This document shows positions 11,296-23,400 of a stretch of DNA of 64,000 nucleotides, one piece after another. Source of the stretch: Umbilicaria muhlenbergii (taxonomy: Eukaryota > Ascomycota > Lecanoromycetes > Umbilicariales > Umbilicariaceae); the NCBI GenBank assembly GCA_000611775.1, contig KK106987.1:62001-126000 (forward strand), read 5' to 3'. The translations under genes and the position numbers were made by a program. The notes beneath the pieces are model-generated. The model did not search any database. It was given only the letters and a program-made list of their open reading frames with translations, and had not been told where the DNA came from. The first letter of the stretch is position 1; every line of letters begins with the position of its first letter.

Positions 11296-12243
11296 CTACT
11301 GCGAATCCAGCACGACCAGCTCAGCCTCAGCTTCGCCAACAGACTCGACGGAGATCACGTCACCAGAATTGACCTTCGAAACATACGCGCCATCCCCCTC
11401 TTGCAACACCAAATCCTCCCTACCAGCCAGCCGTACCTTCGCGCTCCCATTCTTCGTCATCGGCAAATGCACATAAACATGCCTCCCCTCTTTCTCCCTC
11501 ACCACATCCCCCTCCCCACCAACCCTATATTTAAGCCTCCTACCCACCCCCACAATCCCCGCACTCATCACCAAATCCGCATGAACAGGAATCGTCCCCT
11601 CGATCACCGGCTCCGCCTTCTCCTCCTCCTCAGCCGTCGCCTCCGGCCCCGCCTTCAACGGCGAAATAATCGGCACAAACCCCCTCCTCTTATCCGCCTC
11701 GTCAAAAGTCCGCGTATGATACCTCGGCACCAACCCCTTCCTCCACGGCGTGGCCCAAATCTGCAAAAAGTGCACCCACTCCTGCGACTCATTCTGCTCA
11801 CTATGCGCGACGCCCCTCCCGCCAGTGGTGAACTGCACGTCCCCCCTCCTCATGCGATAAAAGTCATCTCGATTGGCCTCCTTCCCCTCCCGGCCCTTCG
11901 CGACCATCGAGTCGCGGTGCGTCAACTCCCCGCTCAGGACATAGCTGAAGATCTCGGCGTCGCGGTGCGGGTGGGTGGGGAAGCCGGTGTGCGGGGCGAC
12001 GCGGTCTTCGTTGAGGACGCGCAGGCAGCCGAAGCTGGTGTGGGCCGGGTCGTGGTAGGAGGCGAAGGAGAAGGTGTGGTGGGTGTTGAGCCAGCCGTGG
12101 TCGGCGTGGCCGCGGGAGGAGGAGCGGCGCGGGACGATGAGGGCGTGGGAGAGGGATTCGGACATGGTGGGTTTGGGGACTCGGGTGCTGTAGAGGCGGG
12201 GGAGGAGGGAAAGGAGGTGGGGGTTGGCGGAGCGGAGCGCCAC
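11296..12243 (-). CDS. Pirin-family cupin protein
   Basis: One uninterrupted 315-residue frame matches the pirin family: bicupin proteins, some of which act as iron-dependent quercetin 2,3-dioxygenases or transcription cofactors. The N-terminal cupin has HADHGWLNTHHTFSFASY (about residues 46-63), the metal site HPHRDAEIFSYVLSGELTH (about 92-110) and GGRGVAHSEQNES (about 140-152). The C-terminal cupin covers about 210-310. The first 25 residues (MALRSANPHLLSLLPRLYSTR) are basic, amphipathic and free of acids, which suggests mitochondrial import. A second in-frame Met at residue 27 (MSESLSH) would give a cytosolic or nuclear form. A 340-codon frame on the other strand is a shadow. Confidence 0.9.
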   Translation of the reverse strand: MALRSANPHLLSLLPRLYSTRVPKPTMSESLSHALIVPRRSSSRGHADHGWLNTHHTFSFASYHDPAHTSFGCLRVLNEDRVAPHTGFPTHPHRDAEIFSYVLSGELTHRDSMVAKGREGKEANRDDFYRMRRGDVQFTTGGRGVAHSEQNESQEWVHFLQIWATPWRKGLVPRYHTRTFDEADKRRGFVPIISPLKAGPEATAEEEEKAEPVIEGTIPVHADLVMSAGIVGVGRRLKYRVGGEGDVVREKEGRHVYVHLPMTKNGSAKVRLAGREDLVLQEGDGAYVSKVNSGDVISVESVGEAEAELVVLDSQ

Positions 12244-13508
12244 TGTGGGTGACTAAGCGCTGACTGAAGCCGGGGTTTTTATCGTCATGACCTTTTTGAT
12301 AGTCCGTGAATGTTCGTCCGGCCTTGGTTGTTTAGTAAGTACCGACTAAACAGGTAGACAACCGGCAAGACGTTCGATGAGAGAAGTCAAAAATCTCAAT
12401 TGAGATTAGAGGTTGTCTAGCTGTTTAGTCAGCATACATCTCATGATAGGGCTGAGCAAGGGCTGCCTTAGTTAGCGAGGTCAGTAAGGTACCTTAGTGG
12501 GTCGCCCCGCGTAGGATATAAGTCCAGCCTCGGCTGTCAGGAAGGGAGTAATCCTTGCGCGGATACCTCAGACTTGTCCGGCCCTCCTTCTCCTACTCCT
12601 TCTCCTTCTCCTTCTCCTTCTTGAATCTTCGCCATCTTGCTTCGGCGTAGTAGATTGTGTGGCACTGCGCGTTCTTCGAATAAGTTTGCGCTTGATGAAC
12701 GCGCTAAGGGGCTCCCCAGCCAGTGGCTTTTGACTTCCCATCCCTACTGCAAGTTTGGCAGCCTCAAATCGACCCCTTAATCCCTTGTTAAGGTCCACGA
12801 TGTGCCAAGATCTTAACATCCCTGCCTACACGCTTGTTATAATGGATATCAAGCACAAAATGTCTTCGTATCTATGTCGAGAGCGTCCACGCGTTCGAAG
12901 AGGTGTATCCCTCCACTCTCTTATTTCCATCACGTCTGCTTGTACTATTATGGGCTTGTACAGCGACTCCTATTTCGGTTCTGTTGATCGATTGCATCGA
13001 CCGCGCTCATGCATTTGAGTCGCTTTGATGTCTTCTGCGCTTCCGGTCTTCAATTATCGCGCTCGATCGATCGTGGCTTTTAACTGCCACAGTGAGGCAT
13101 TGGTTCTAACCTTAACGGTTGTATGAACACCTGTACATTGAAACGAAAGGAAGGAGAGGCGCAATGTAGAAAGGTTCGCGCCGCTCCCAAAAATGGACTG
13201 CGGAAGATCGGTGGAACTTCGCCACTTTTAAATACATCTACTAGAGGGATTATGAGTTTATTCAGTCCAGCCACGAGCTGAGCAATTGTCAATATCTCTG
13301 AAGAAGGTATTGTAATTGGTCTCGAGCCTTGGCAAGCTGTCCAGGCGCCGCGTGGGACTTGCGTTCCTCGCCAACCTCATGGAATGTATTAATCTGCCAC
13401 GCGATGGAACTTCTTCAACCACGCTCTTTTTTTTCTTCTGATATAAGTCCAACTTTCTCTGTGTTCTTAATCTACTCGTCATTCATTCTAGAAACGTTTC
13501 TTGCAGTC
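12244..13508. other. Long intergenic region with a CTTCTC microsatellite
   Basis: No gene is supported; several short frames lack coding character. A run of CTTCTC-type units lies near 12585-12630. A degenerate inverted pair (GACTAAACAG near 12343 and CTGTTTAGTC near 12420) flanks a short AT-rich stretch. The right part is the upstream region of the glucanase gene. Confidence 0.45.
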
Positions 13509-16337
13509 ATGTCGTTCTCATCATTCATTCTTAGATCAGGCGTTGTATCGCTGGCATACCTTTCATTCTTAGCAGAGCCTGTCACAGCTTTGACAAGCAA
13601 TACCTATCTATTACATTCCGAATACGCAGGAGCAAACTTCTTCGATGGCTTTGATTTCTATACTGTGAGCCTCCTACGAGCTCGTACATGCAATCTATGC
13701 AGATCATACTGACACGAAGATAAGGGGGATGACCCGACCCACGGCTTCGTCACGTAAGGTCTCCGGCTCGATCTACACCTTTTACAAAACTGACTCCGAT
13801 GTAGTTATGTGAACCAAGCTACAGCCCGGGCCAACTTGCTGATCGCGAGTGCCGATGGCCAGCCAGCGTACATGGGCGTGGACTACCGTAATACCTACGA
13901 TCCAAATATGTTTCCCGGCGGAAGAACCAGTGTCCGAATCTCAACCAAGGAAGCCTTGACGCACGGCTTGATCATCTCCGATATCGCACATATGCCTGGT
14001 GGAATCTGCGGGACTTGGCCTGCTCGTAAGTCGCTAGTAAGCTGCGGGAAGAATGATACTAAGCCGGTATAGATTGGACGTTAGGTCCAGATTGGCCATC
14101 GAGTGGCGAGATCGACATCATCGAAGGTGTCAACAGCGCCTCCCAAAACCTGATGAGTCTGCACACGTAAGGCTTCGTTATAATGGAACCTTCGCAAGCC
14201 TTGCTTACCTGGTTCTGCTGCAGGTCACCTAACTGCACGATCGCTGGCGACGCGGAGCTAGGTACCCTTCAATCGAACAACTGTGACACAACGGTATGTT
14301 CCACAAAGCCACTTGCCCTTATTAGCCGGCCAGCACTGAGATTACTGCAGGTCAACTGGAACGCCGGATGCGGCGTCTTAGCAGACACAACTACTAGCTA
14401 CGGCACCGATTTTAATCGTGGTAACGGTGGCGTGTACGCGACACAATGGACATCTGACTACATCAGGATATGGTTCTTTGCAGCTGGCTCCGTTCCGTCT
14501 GATATTGTAGCCGGGATGCCTGATCCGTCTTTGTGGGGCCCGCCTCAAGCCAACCTCCAGGGTTCTTGCGACATTGACACTCATTTTGCAAACCACAACA
14601 TTATCTTCGACACTACTTTCTGTGGAGACTATGCTGGCAACGTATGGCACTCAGACCCGACGTGCAAGGCTTTGGCTCCAAGTTGCGATGACTATGTCGC
14701 CGGTAACCCAGCCGCATTTCAAGACGCGTAAGGAATCCCCGCCATCAGTATTCTGACCCTTCCTGTGCGCCTTTGCGGTCCGGCTAATTCAATGACAGGT
14801 ACTGGAGTATCAATTCCGTGAAAGTGTACAAGCTCGCTGCACCAAGCAACTCGTCTACTTCGTCTACATCTGCTGCAGCATCCACAACCTCGTCCGGTGT
14901 CCACTTCAGTGATACCATGGTTTCATCCACCAGCCTTAGCTCAATGGTTCCTCAATCGTCAGTTCTGGCTCCCGGTATGGGCAACACCACCGCCGCCGCT
15001 GTGACTCCCACCTCTACCGCCAGCTCGTCTTCTGTTACTTACGGAGCTGCCGTATCGACTGGATTGACAGCGGTATCCACCGGTACTGGGGCCCCCTCAT
15101 CTAACCCCCAGGTCGTTGGCACTTTCCGATATGTTGGATGCGTCGGCTCGAAGTCTGGATACTCGACGTTTACTCAGGTTGACGACTCTGCAGAGATGAC
15201 GCTTGAGCGCTGTACTCTGGAATGCGCCAGCTACAAATACGCTGGCGTCTTCAACGAGTAAGTCTCCAACTTCCCTTTTCTCGGCCCCCGCTAATCACGG
15301 AATGTCCTAGGCTTTGCCTTTGCGGCAACACGCTAGATGCCAATACAGGTACCAATTTCACCCAGGGTACCTGCAATACGCCCTGCCCAGGAAACCCAAG
15401 CCAGATCTGTGGTGGTCAAGTTGCCGCTAGCAGCCGGCTTACGAGGCGGCAAACGGCTTTGAACAGTGTGCTGCTATCCCTGTACACCAACACTGCTGTC
15501 GTGGACGCCGCCAGCGCAGATACCACGTTACCTGGCTCGACTGCCGCCCCCGGCGGTGTTGCAGCCACATCGTTGCCGACAGCCGTGACTTTCGGCATGC
15601 CAGGAGTGACCACCACCAGCGCCGCACTCACCTCCGCCCAACCCCAGTCCTCCGTTCTCGGATTCGGAATGGGTGGAGGGATCGCGCCGTCAGACATATA
15701 CACCACAGTCCTCACAAGTAAGCCTCCTTCCCTTCCCTTCCCCATATCATATACCATCTGTTCCACATCACTAACCCCCTTTCTCCACCCCGCAGCCGTC
15801 TACGTCGACGTCTGCCCCACCGGTCTCACAACCCTCACCACCACCCTAACCACAACCCAATGCTCCTGCCTCGCCCGCGGCGCTACTGCTACACCCGCCA
15901 TCACCATCCCTATGACCGTCGTCGAGAAAGTCTGTACCGCCTGCGGCGAGTCGGGCGCTGCGTCGACGTTGACCGTTACCGTTCCAATCGCTAGGACCGT
16001 CCGTGTTGGTGCTGTCGCCAACTCGTCTACCGTTGCAACCACCTCCAATTCTACGACTGCGACTATCTCACCGGGAGCGTTCCATAACGCGCAGCCGAAC
16101 CAAAGGAACGGCAGCAGTGCTTCGACGTCCGTGACCACCACCCGTTCAACCATGGTGGTTGCTCCGGCCGCGACGCCGAATAGAGACATCGCTGCTGCTG
16201 CGGGTGCGGCGAACGCGACTGGTGCGTTCAACGCTACGGGGTCGAGCTCGGTGGTCATGTTCGAGGGAGGAGCGGGGATGATGGGGGTGAGTTTGGGGAT
16301 GCTGGTGCTGGGGGCGGTGGCGGTGATGGTGCTGTGA
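13509..16337 (+). CDS. GH16 endo-beta-1,3(4)-glucanase with WSC domain and likely GPI signal
   Basis: Nine exons join in frame to 784 residues: 13509-13664, 13725-13753, 13805-14025, 14073-14166, 14224-14293, 14351-14727, 14799-15257, 15311-15717 and 15796-16337. A signal peptide ([11 protein letters not shown] to VTA) leads into FFDGFDFYT, typical of fungal GH16 enzymes that cut or remodel beta-glucan. The catalytic motif GEIDIIEG lies at about residues 146-153 in exon 4. After the catalytic domain comes a Ser/Thr linker, then a WSC domain ([10 protein letters not shown] to SQICGG, about 513-590), a second long Ser/Thr-rich stretch, and a hydrophobic end ([19 protein letters not shown]) without basic tail, as in GPI-anchored wall proteins. 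Exon 2 is only 29 bases. The enzyme likely acts at the cell wall. Confidence 0.9.
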
Positions 16338-17427
16338 TCTGTGATGCTTATAGCGGGCTTCTCGGGTGGGGATGGGAGCCCCCGGGGTGGGAATGGGGGT
16401 TGTTATTATGGAGTATAACTTTGGGGGCATTGCTTGGATATATTTATTGGGATTGAGGTTGAGGTGGATAGTGTATAGATGGTGGATTCTATGATATATA
16501 GTATTTAGTTATATAGAGTTCATTATTAGAATAGAATAGAGGATCTCGCAAACGCGGAGTTGAGTTGCATAATGAATGTCTTTTTCCTACAAGAATTCAC
16601 TAGGTTATTCCCCGCTATTACTCTTGGTATTAGATAAATACTAGTACCGTGCAGATGCTATGTAATCTCTCCACAGCTGTAATTCTTTTAGCCACACGGC
16701 TTTGGTTTCCAGAATTGTCAACCATAAGAGCTTCAGTCGTGCTATACAAGCTACGCCTTTGTTCGTAGGAGGCATTGTGTGAAGTAATCAGATACAAGCG
16801 TCACTAGTCTGCTCCGGCCGGGTGGAGGAAGGGTTGGGGGGTGGGGGGGTGGGGGGGGGGATGAAGAGGGACAGGAGCGATATGGACCGTTGCAGGCTCC
16901 TTAGCTGTGAGTGGGATGATGTTCGATTGATACTGGTTAGTATGCATAGAGTAAGAAGGCATGATGGGATGTCATCTATGCTCCCTCGAACATTTCAAAT
17001 GATCAACTTTCATGGACTTCATCATTGTTGCTGGCATCGTTGTATTCACTGTACCTTCTCTCTGCTGCCAATTGTCTGTTCCCAACAACGCCCTCTCCGC
17101 CTGCCTCGAGCGGCACCCAACTGAGGAGCCCTTTCGTCTCCTATTTATTGTTGCTAGTGAGTCATTCGATACTTCAAACGTGCTTCATGTTGAATATGCA
17201 CGCTATCGGCCCTCAGTCGTCGCATATAGGCGCAAGTCGGGGTGAATGTCGCGGGTTAGGCTCCTCAGCGGCTTGTCTACGGGCAGTCACACCCCCACAG
17301 TCACACCTAAGCCAGCTTCAAGGTAGTTAGCGCCACATCCCTAGGGTGAGCCAGCCCGGCCTCCATGCTAATTTACTAGCTGAAAGCTAGACTTCGCTGA
17401 GCAGCTGGCGCCGCGACAACGCTGAGA
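16338..17427. other. Intergenic region, no gene supported
   Basis: It begins with the AT-rich 3' flank of the glucanase gene. Near 16825-16862 there is a run of Gs broken by single Ts. Overlapping short frames near 16822-17330 look like chance. The region ends at the left target duplication of the MULE. Confidence 0.5.
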
Positions 17428-17436
17428 AAATTCAAC

Positions 17437-17522
17437 CGGCAAATATCCCCCGAGTACCCCTTTTTTTTTTTTCTTTCCGGGGAGTACCCCTTTTTGACTG
17501 TATATCGCGGAAGTACCCCCCC
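17437..17522 (+). repeat. Left TIR of the MULE
   Basis: About 86 bases, nearly identical to the reverse complement of 27467-27552. It contains several GGGGAGTACCCC-like blocks and a poly-T run that differs by about a base between the ends. Such repeated blocks could be transposase binding sites. Confidence 0.9.
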
Positions 17523-17537
17523 CTTTCCCCAAGTGGG

Positions 17538-17668
17538 GTTATATCAGGGGTGTTACCCCCCTGAATTAAACCCCGCTGTCGCTGCCGCTAGTCCCGCTTA
17601 AAGAAATAATATATCAGGGGAGTACCCCCCCCCTTGAATTAGACCCCGCAGTCACTGCCGCTAGTCCA
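17538..17668. repeat. Subterminal direct repeats inside the left MULE end
   Basis: Two units of roughly 60 bases each begin ATATCAGGGG, pass through ACCCCCC and end CTGCCGCTAGTCC, with a short AT-rich spacer between them. They follow the TIR directly and probably belong to the transposition signal. Confidence 0.75.
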
Positions 17669-18210
17669 TGAAGCCTGCACTTGATAAACTCCCGTTTCCC
17701 TCAACCTTTTCATTTTCACTGAACTCACCTTCCTACCGTAAACCAAGCTTTCAGAACAACCTCAGTTGACAGTCACAATGTCTCTCGCAACCTCAAATGT
17801 CTCAATTACTGTGAGAACCACATTTCCCTTCATGGCTGAAGCCTGAATGGCTGTGAATTAATGAGTTGTTGATCAACAGGAGTCCTATAAGTCCATAAAG
17901 CGTAAGCCATGAGTATTAATTTGTAGAAAGAAGGATGAAGAGGATTGTGACTTTCAAATCAGAGTCAATGAAAAGAGGAAGATCAGAGAAGCCACTGTGA
18001 CTGTCCTTCAGCATCATACATGCCTGAAAAGCACTCATTCTAGATTCAGAATCACCAATTCAGCAGCCCTCATTCTCAGCAATTCATTCATCAGTGCTCT
18101 CATTGCAGATGACTGAAATGTACGCTTTAAGCAAATTCAAACTAATGAGAAAATGCATCACAGAAACAAAATCCCCTATCTGACGTCCTGATGAGTGAGA
18201 GAAAGGGGTT

Positions 18211-18215
18211 GAAAC
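18211..18215. repeat. Target duplication GAAAC, left of chromovirus copy 2
   Basis: The same five bases follow the other LTR at 26400-26404. Five base pairs is the usual size for Ty3/gypsy integrases. Confidence 0.93.
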
Positions 18216-18496
18216 TGTAAGTGGCGGGGAGTACGACAGAGCGTCGTAGTGGTGTTTGAACAGGGTGTCATAGGCAATATAGTCATGATGAGGCCAATGC
18301 AATGATTATACATCTTCTATTCAGTGGCAAAACTGATCACTGAGGAAGCAGGTTTCTGAACCTCCTTGTGAAGAGTTTTACTTGATGCCAAGGCGCTAGG
18401 CGCTGAGTCATCATGTCTATATAATGTCATACTATAGTGTTGTACTATAGTGTTGTACTTGTCGTACTGTCATACTATTATATGGTGGCCCTGACA
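18216..18496 (-). repeat. 3' LTR of chromovirus copy 2
   Basis: On the + strand it reads TGTAAGTGGCGGGG to GGTGGCCCTGACA, 281 bases. It carries the mutated form (CA or TG) at most CpG sites where its partner keeps CG. Confidence 0.95.
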
Positions 18497-18512
18497 CAGC
18501 ATTCCCCTTCTC
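18497..18512 (-). other. Polypurine tract of chromovirus copy 2
   Basis: On the - strand GAGAAGGGGAATGCTG directly precedes the 3' LTR, as in copy 1. Confidence 0.75.
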
Positions 18513-19299
18513 ATGATGTCATCCCTGAGGTCAATTGACTCTGAATCTGTCATCATAGACATCATCATGATGGCCTGATAAGTGGTTGATCATGTAGAGT
18601 GAGGATGTGAAACTGCGCTAAGGTAAGGCTGATCACATGCCTCACTTAATTGTGATGATATCATGCCTGGCAGTAAGTTCCTCCTAACATAAACATTGAA
18701 ATCAAAATGTTTATTGTAGGTTCAAAACACTCTTTCCTTGTGTTTCTTCTTTGTCATCTCTCTTATGACATGTCATCATACTTCTCATGACTTTTTCACA
18801 GCTCATTGAGTGACCTGATGACTTCATGATGTCATCCTCATTGCAGAGGTGTTCACCTCATGAAGGGAGCATCATGAAGCTTGCAGCTCACAGCTCAACA
18901 TTCTTGTGATGTTGTACTTCCTGTCATACATCATATGGATGCTAACATGCTATATAGGCAATCAATACTCAAACTCTTGAACTCACGGTCACGGACAACA
19001 GTGGAGACCTGCCTCCGTCAGGGAAGCTCATTGATCTCTGAGCTCAATGTGATGAGGAGGGCTCTGAGTCAGAGTCAGTGAGTGAAACTGTGATGATCAA
19101 CATCTTCAGAAAGAGATGAGGAAACAGAGTGATAAAATCAACTGTTCAACACTTGAAGAGGGTCAGGTGTCTACCTTTGAGTGACATCTTCAACAGTGAT
19201 TTCTGCTCTGTGTGATGTCATGATGATACCTCACTGCCGGCTCATGTGCAGCAGGCTCATCATCATGAGTGTGTGATTTGAGAGAACCTCAGTCACACA

Positions 19300-19518
19300 T
19301 TGTCAGGTACTGCTCACTGTGACCCTTGTATAAGAGCTGAAGTTGATCACTGCTTTGTGTCAGACAGAGGAGCCTGCACGTGTTGCATATCTCTCTGCAA
19401 CCCTCATGAGCAATGCATGACAGAGTCTCTGATCATCACTGCTCTTGACTCTGAGAGCTCTGATGTTGTTGTCCCGGCGCATGTTTATGGTGATCAGAGG
19501 AGTGACAGCACACTGTAA
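19300..19518 (+). other. Conserved Cys-rich antisense ORF in chromovirus copy 2
   Basis: This 72-codon frame is antisense to the element and matches 5932-6153, including GACTCCISLCN, PHEQCM and the end in TL before TAA. Its start differs (MSGTAHCDPCIRAEVDHC). No function is known. Confidence 0.35.
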
Positions 19519-20260
19519 GTCTGCCTTCCTTAATCCCCTTTTGTTTTGTTTAGTATGACAAAGTGTTGTACTTTATGTCATACTTTTTGTCATACTTTAT
19601 GTCATACTTTTGTCATACTTTATGTTGTACTTTTGCATTGTTAACTAGTCATAGTGTTCAATGACTGATCATCAGATCCTCATGCTGCTGTCTTTTATCA
19701 ATCATTATCAGCACTCTTCACGCCCCCTGCAGCTGCTCCTCAACATGAGTCTCACAGCATTCATAATGAGGTGATTAATGTTAATTCAGTAATTCTGAGG
19801 AGCTCATTCAGGCTCTTGCTGTTTTACTGAAAAGCATTACTCACGCTCTCTGCATCCTCAATGCTCATCAATCTCATCATCATCAAGAGTATATTGAACT
19901 CTGTGAGCAGCACTGTGTTGAGGAGATGAGGTCAAAAGCCTCAGCAGATAGTGAAGAAGAGTTCAAGATGATGAAAGATAAATAAATAAATGAGAGTGAC
20001 TTGATGCAGCACTGATGAGGGGTTGAGTGAAGATGTTGATCTCAGATTCATTTTGATCTTTAAACCTGAAATGAAATGCTTCTGCGCTTGAGTGTTCTCT
20101 GCAATGTGACATGTCTGTGATAATGTAGTTCATGCAGTAATTCTATTAAAGATCCTGTCATAACATCATAGCATCATAGCCTCTGTCATACTTGTCATAG
20201 AGCACAGGCTCTGTCATAAGAGATTAAGTTAATAAAGCTGACAAAGTTTTCAGTTTTTAA

Positions 20261-20431
20261 GACTCATGACTTTTGTGACAGCTTCTCAATCAATTTTGAA
20301 GGGTCATGTCTTAAGACTCATGACTTTTGTGACAGCTTCTTAATTAATCTTGAAGGGTCACATCTTAAGGCTCATGACTTTTGTGACAGCTTCTCAATTG
20401 ATCTTGAAGAGTCATGTCTTAAGACTCACTT
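20261..20431 (-). repeat. 54-bp tandem repeat, three copies, in chromovirus copy 2
   Basis: Each unit contains CTCATGACTTTTGTGACAGC and a diverged TTGAAGGGTCA block. Copy 1 has two full units at the same place, so unit number varies between copies. Confidence 0.8.
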
Positions 20432-20439
20432 GAATTTCT

Positions 20440-23400
20440 GTTTGTCAGAGTTGTCAGCATGAAATTTTCACATTTTTGTCTTTACATTGCAGATGAAGTG
20501 TGTTGACTCTCATGTGTCATCTCACACCTGGTTCATCAGCTTTCATTTAATGAGGTATTGAAGCCTGCTGTCATGAACATGATTATTCACAATTGCCTTG
20601 ACTTCTCACTCATCATCTCAGTTGAGTAGTAGGTCTTTTCCTGCCAATGCAGAAGACACATGATGTGTGTCTCAAAATGACTTCAATAAAGTGATGTTGA
20701 ATATGTTATAAATGTTTTGATCCTCTGAGAGGTCAAGTTCATACAATGACTGATTTATCACATGTCATATCATGAATGAGCTGAGCTTTTTTCAATGCAG
20801 TTTCTTCATCTGCTTGTTCATTGACACATTCTTTTCATTGATCAGTATTAAATCACCTTCTTTGAATGTTATCTCCGTTCAGCGCTGATTATAATAATTT
20901 ACATACATCTCATTAACCTGTCATAACTGCTCTTAAGCTGTTGCAATTTGATCTTGAAGCTGCTGTGCATCTGCATAAGATCTTATTTATTCATGTGAGT
21001 GCTGTATAAGTGACCTACTTAAGTTCATCTGAGGGTCTCACTTTAAGTTAAGCTGAAAGGGGCTCTTTCCTGTAGCAGCATGTATGAAGTTGTTGTACAA
21101 GAACTTCATGCAGAGTAGAAGCTTCACTCAGTCCTCTTGCTGCTCATTAATGAATATGCATAAATACACCTTCAGGGACTGATTCTGCCTCTCTGTTTAA
21201 CTGTCAGTTTGCAGGTGAAAAGCTGTTGACATGTTATGATGACATCACATGTGAAAGCAGAAGCTGATTCACTGCTCTGATGTAAACAGCTTGTCTCTGT
21301 CTGTGATTAAGACTTTTGACACATCATGATGCTTGATTATGTTCTGAATAAACACTTCAATGAAGTCAGCAACTGACATTGTCTTCTGTACTGAAATATA
21401 GTGAGCCATTTTGGTCAACTTATCAACTATGACAAGGATTGAATCTCATGTCATATTTTCATACATGCTGCTCAGTGGCAGATCTGTAATGAAGTTCATT
21501 GTCATCATATGTCATGACTCAGTTGAGACTGACAATGAGTTTAATAACTTGTATGATTTGTGATGAGCTGACTTCACCTTTTGGCATTCAACACAGTCAT
21601 GACAGTAATGTTGTACATCTCTGACAGCATCAGGTCAGTCATAAGATCACTGCATTAATTTTGTAATTCTTGATTTCCTGAAATGGCCTGCAAAGACATC
21701 ATCATGAAATCAACTGATCACTGCATTGCAGAGGGCAGGGTTCTGTGAAATGTAAATCTTATCATCATAATATATGACATCCTCAATTTCCTCTCAACGT
21801 TTCATTATGTCAGGGAGTATTGTCATCATATTTGTCATTTCTGACCCGGTCAAGTTGTTTTTATCCTCAAGAGGGGTAGTTAATCCCTGTTGTACTCATC
21901 ATATCAAATCATCTTTCAACTGTTCAGTATGAATTGTACATTCAAGTTGTTCAATAAACATCCTTGTATAAGCTGTTATCTCCTCACCTAGGGGTGAGTG
22001 AGTAAACATGAGCTGAAGCGCTTCAACAGTGTCAGCAGAAGGAGCATTATCCTCAATTTAAAAGTTAATAAAAATGTGACTTGCATCATCATTCATAATT
22101 ACAGTGCCTGCTGTGTTATCCTTGATTGAATGCTGCTCAGGTTCTGCATACTCAGACTTTTTCATTCAGTCACAGCTTGCTTCTTGAGCATATAAGTCAC
22201 AAACTGCTGATGTTTCAGTCATATCATCAGCTTCAGTATTCATCATACTGATATGTTCATCACGGCTTGCTTCTCAAGCATGTAGGTCACAGACTGCTGA
22301 TGTTTCAATCATGTCATCAACTTCAGTATTCATCATACTGATATTATTCATTATGACAGATATGACATTCTTTTGTTGTAGCTCCTGTCATACTGAGCAT
22401 CTTGACTGCAGCATTATTGTAACAAGTGCATATAATTTCTCCTGCACTGACTTATAATCCTTGCTTCTTAAATGAAAGGACTGTCACATTATTTCAGTGA
22501 TGATTGAGGTACTGACAGCCTTCAGCAGTTCATAATCAGGTTGTCTTGATAGATCATCAGCAGAGTTCTTCTTGTCCTCTTGATATGTGACCTTAAAATC
22601 ATACTCAGTGAGCTTTTCAGCTCACTTGAGCTGCCTTCATGTGAGGTTTGAGGTAGTCATAAACCAAACAAGGTTTGTGTGATCAGTCAATATGATGATC
22701 AGGTGCCTAGCGCCTCAACAGTAGTGTCATTAATGATGCATGACTTTCATGATGACAAGGAGCTCTTGCTCATCTGTATCATATCAGATCTCAATATCTA
22801 GCAGCTTCTTGCTGTAGTAAGTAACTGATAATCAGTGCAATTGATCATTGACCTCAAAGTGTTGCATCAAGATTTCATCAATTGTGAATTCAGAGGCGTC
22901 TGTTTCAACCCTCATGAGTTTGTTTTCATCAAAATAGTGTAACAATGAAGCACTCATGAAGGTTTTCTTTAAAGCATTAAATGCTTTCAATGTGACTCCT
23001 GAGAGTGGAAAAGAGGCAGGTATGATGTTTTCTTATCATAACTCTCCTCTGACTTGCAGGTTGTGTGCTGAATATTCTGTATTAAATCTTCACAATGAGG
23101 TCAGGCTGTTCTGCTTTCTTTTAGTAACAGTCTGTTGAGACTGAAGAGAAGAGGATGATGTATCTTTAATCTTCTTTTTATTCTTTCCTGTTTTCAGGAG
23201 ATTTAACAGTGATGCTGTAATTCATGAATAATCCCTTATAAACCTTCAGAAGAAGTTAATGAAGCTTAAAAAGACCTGCAATTCATGAATGTTCTTTGAG
23301 GGTAATCATTCTTTGATGACGTGAATCCTTTCTGAACTCATATGTATGCCTTCAGTATTGATCTTAAACATCAGGAAGTTCACTTCTGTTGCATTAAAGA

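Noticed and set aside
11230-12252. 340-codon frame on the + strand
   Set aside because: It lies antisense to the pirin gene, is rich in Pro, Arg and Leu and then Gly, and has no known domain; it is a shadow of GC-rich codons.
16822-17330. Cluster of open frames of 77-101 codons
   Set aside because: They overlap in three phases, start in G-rich simple sequence and have no recognisable domain or splice structure.
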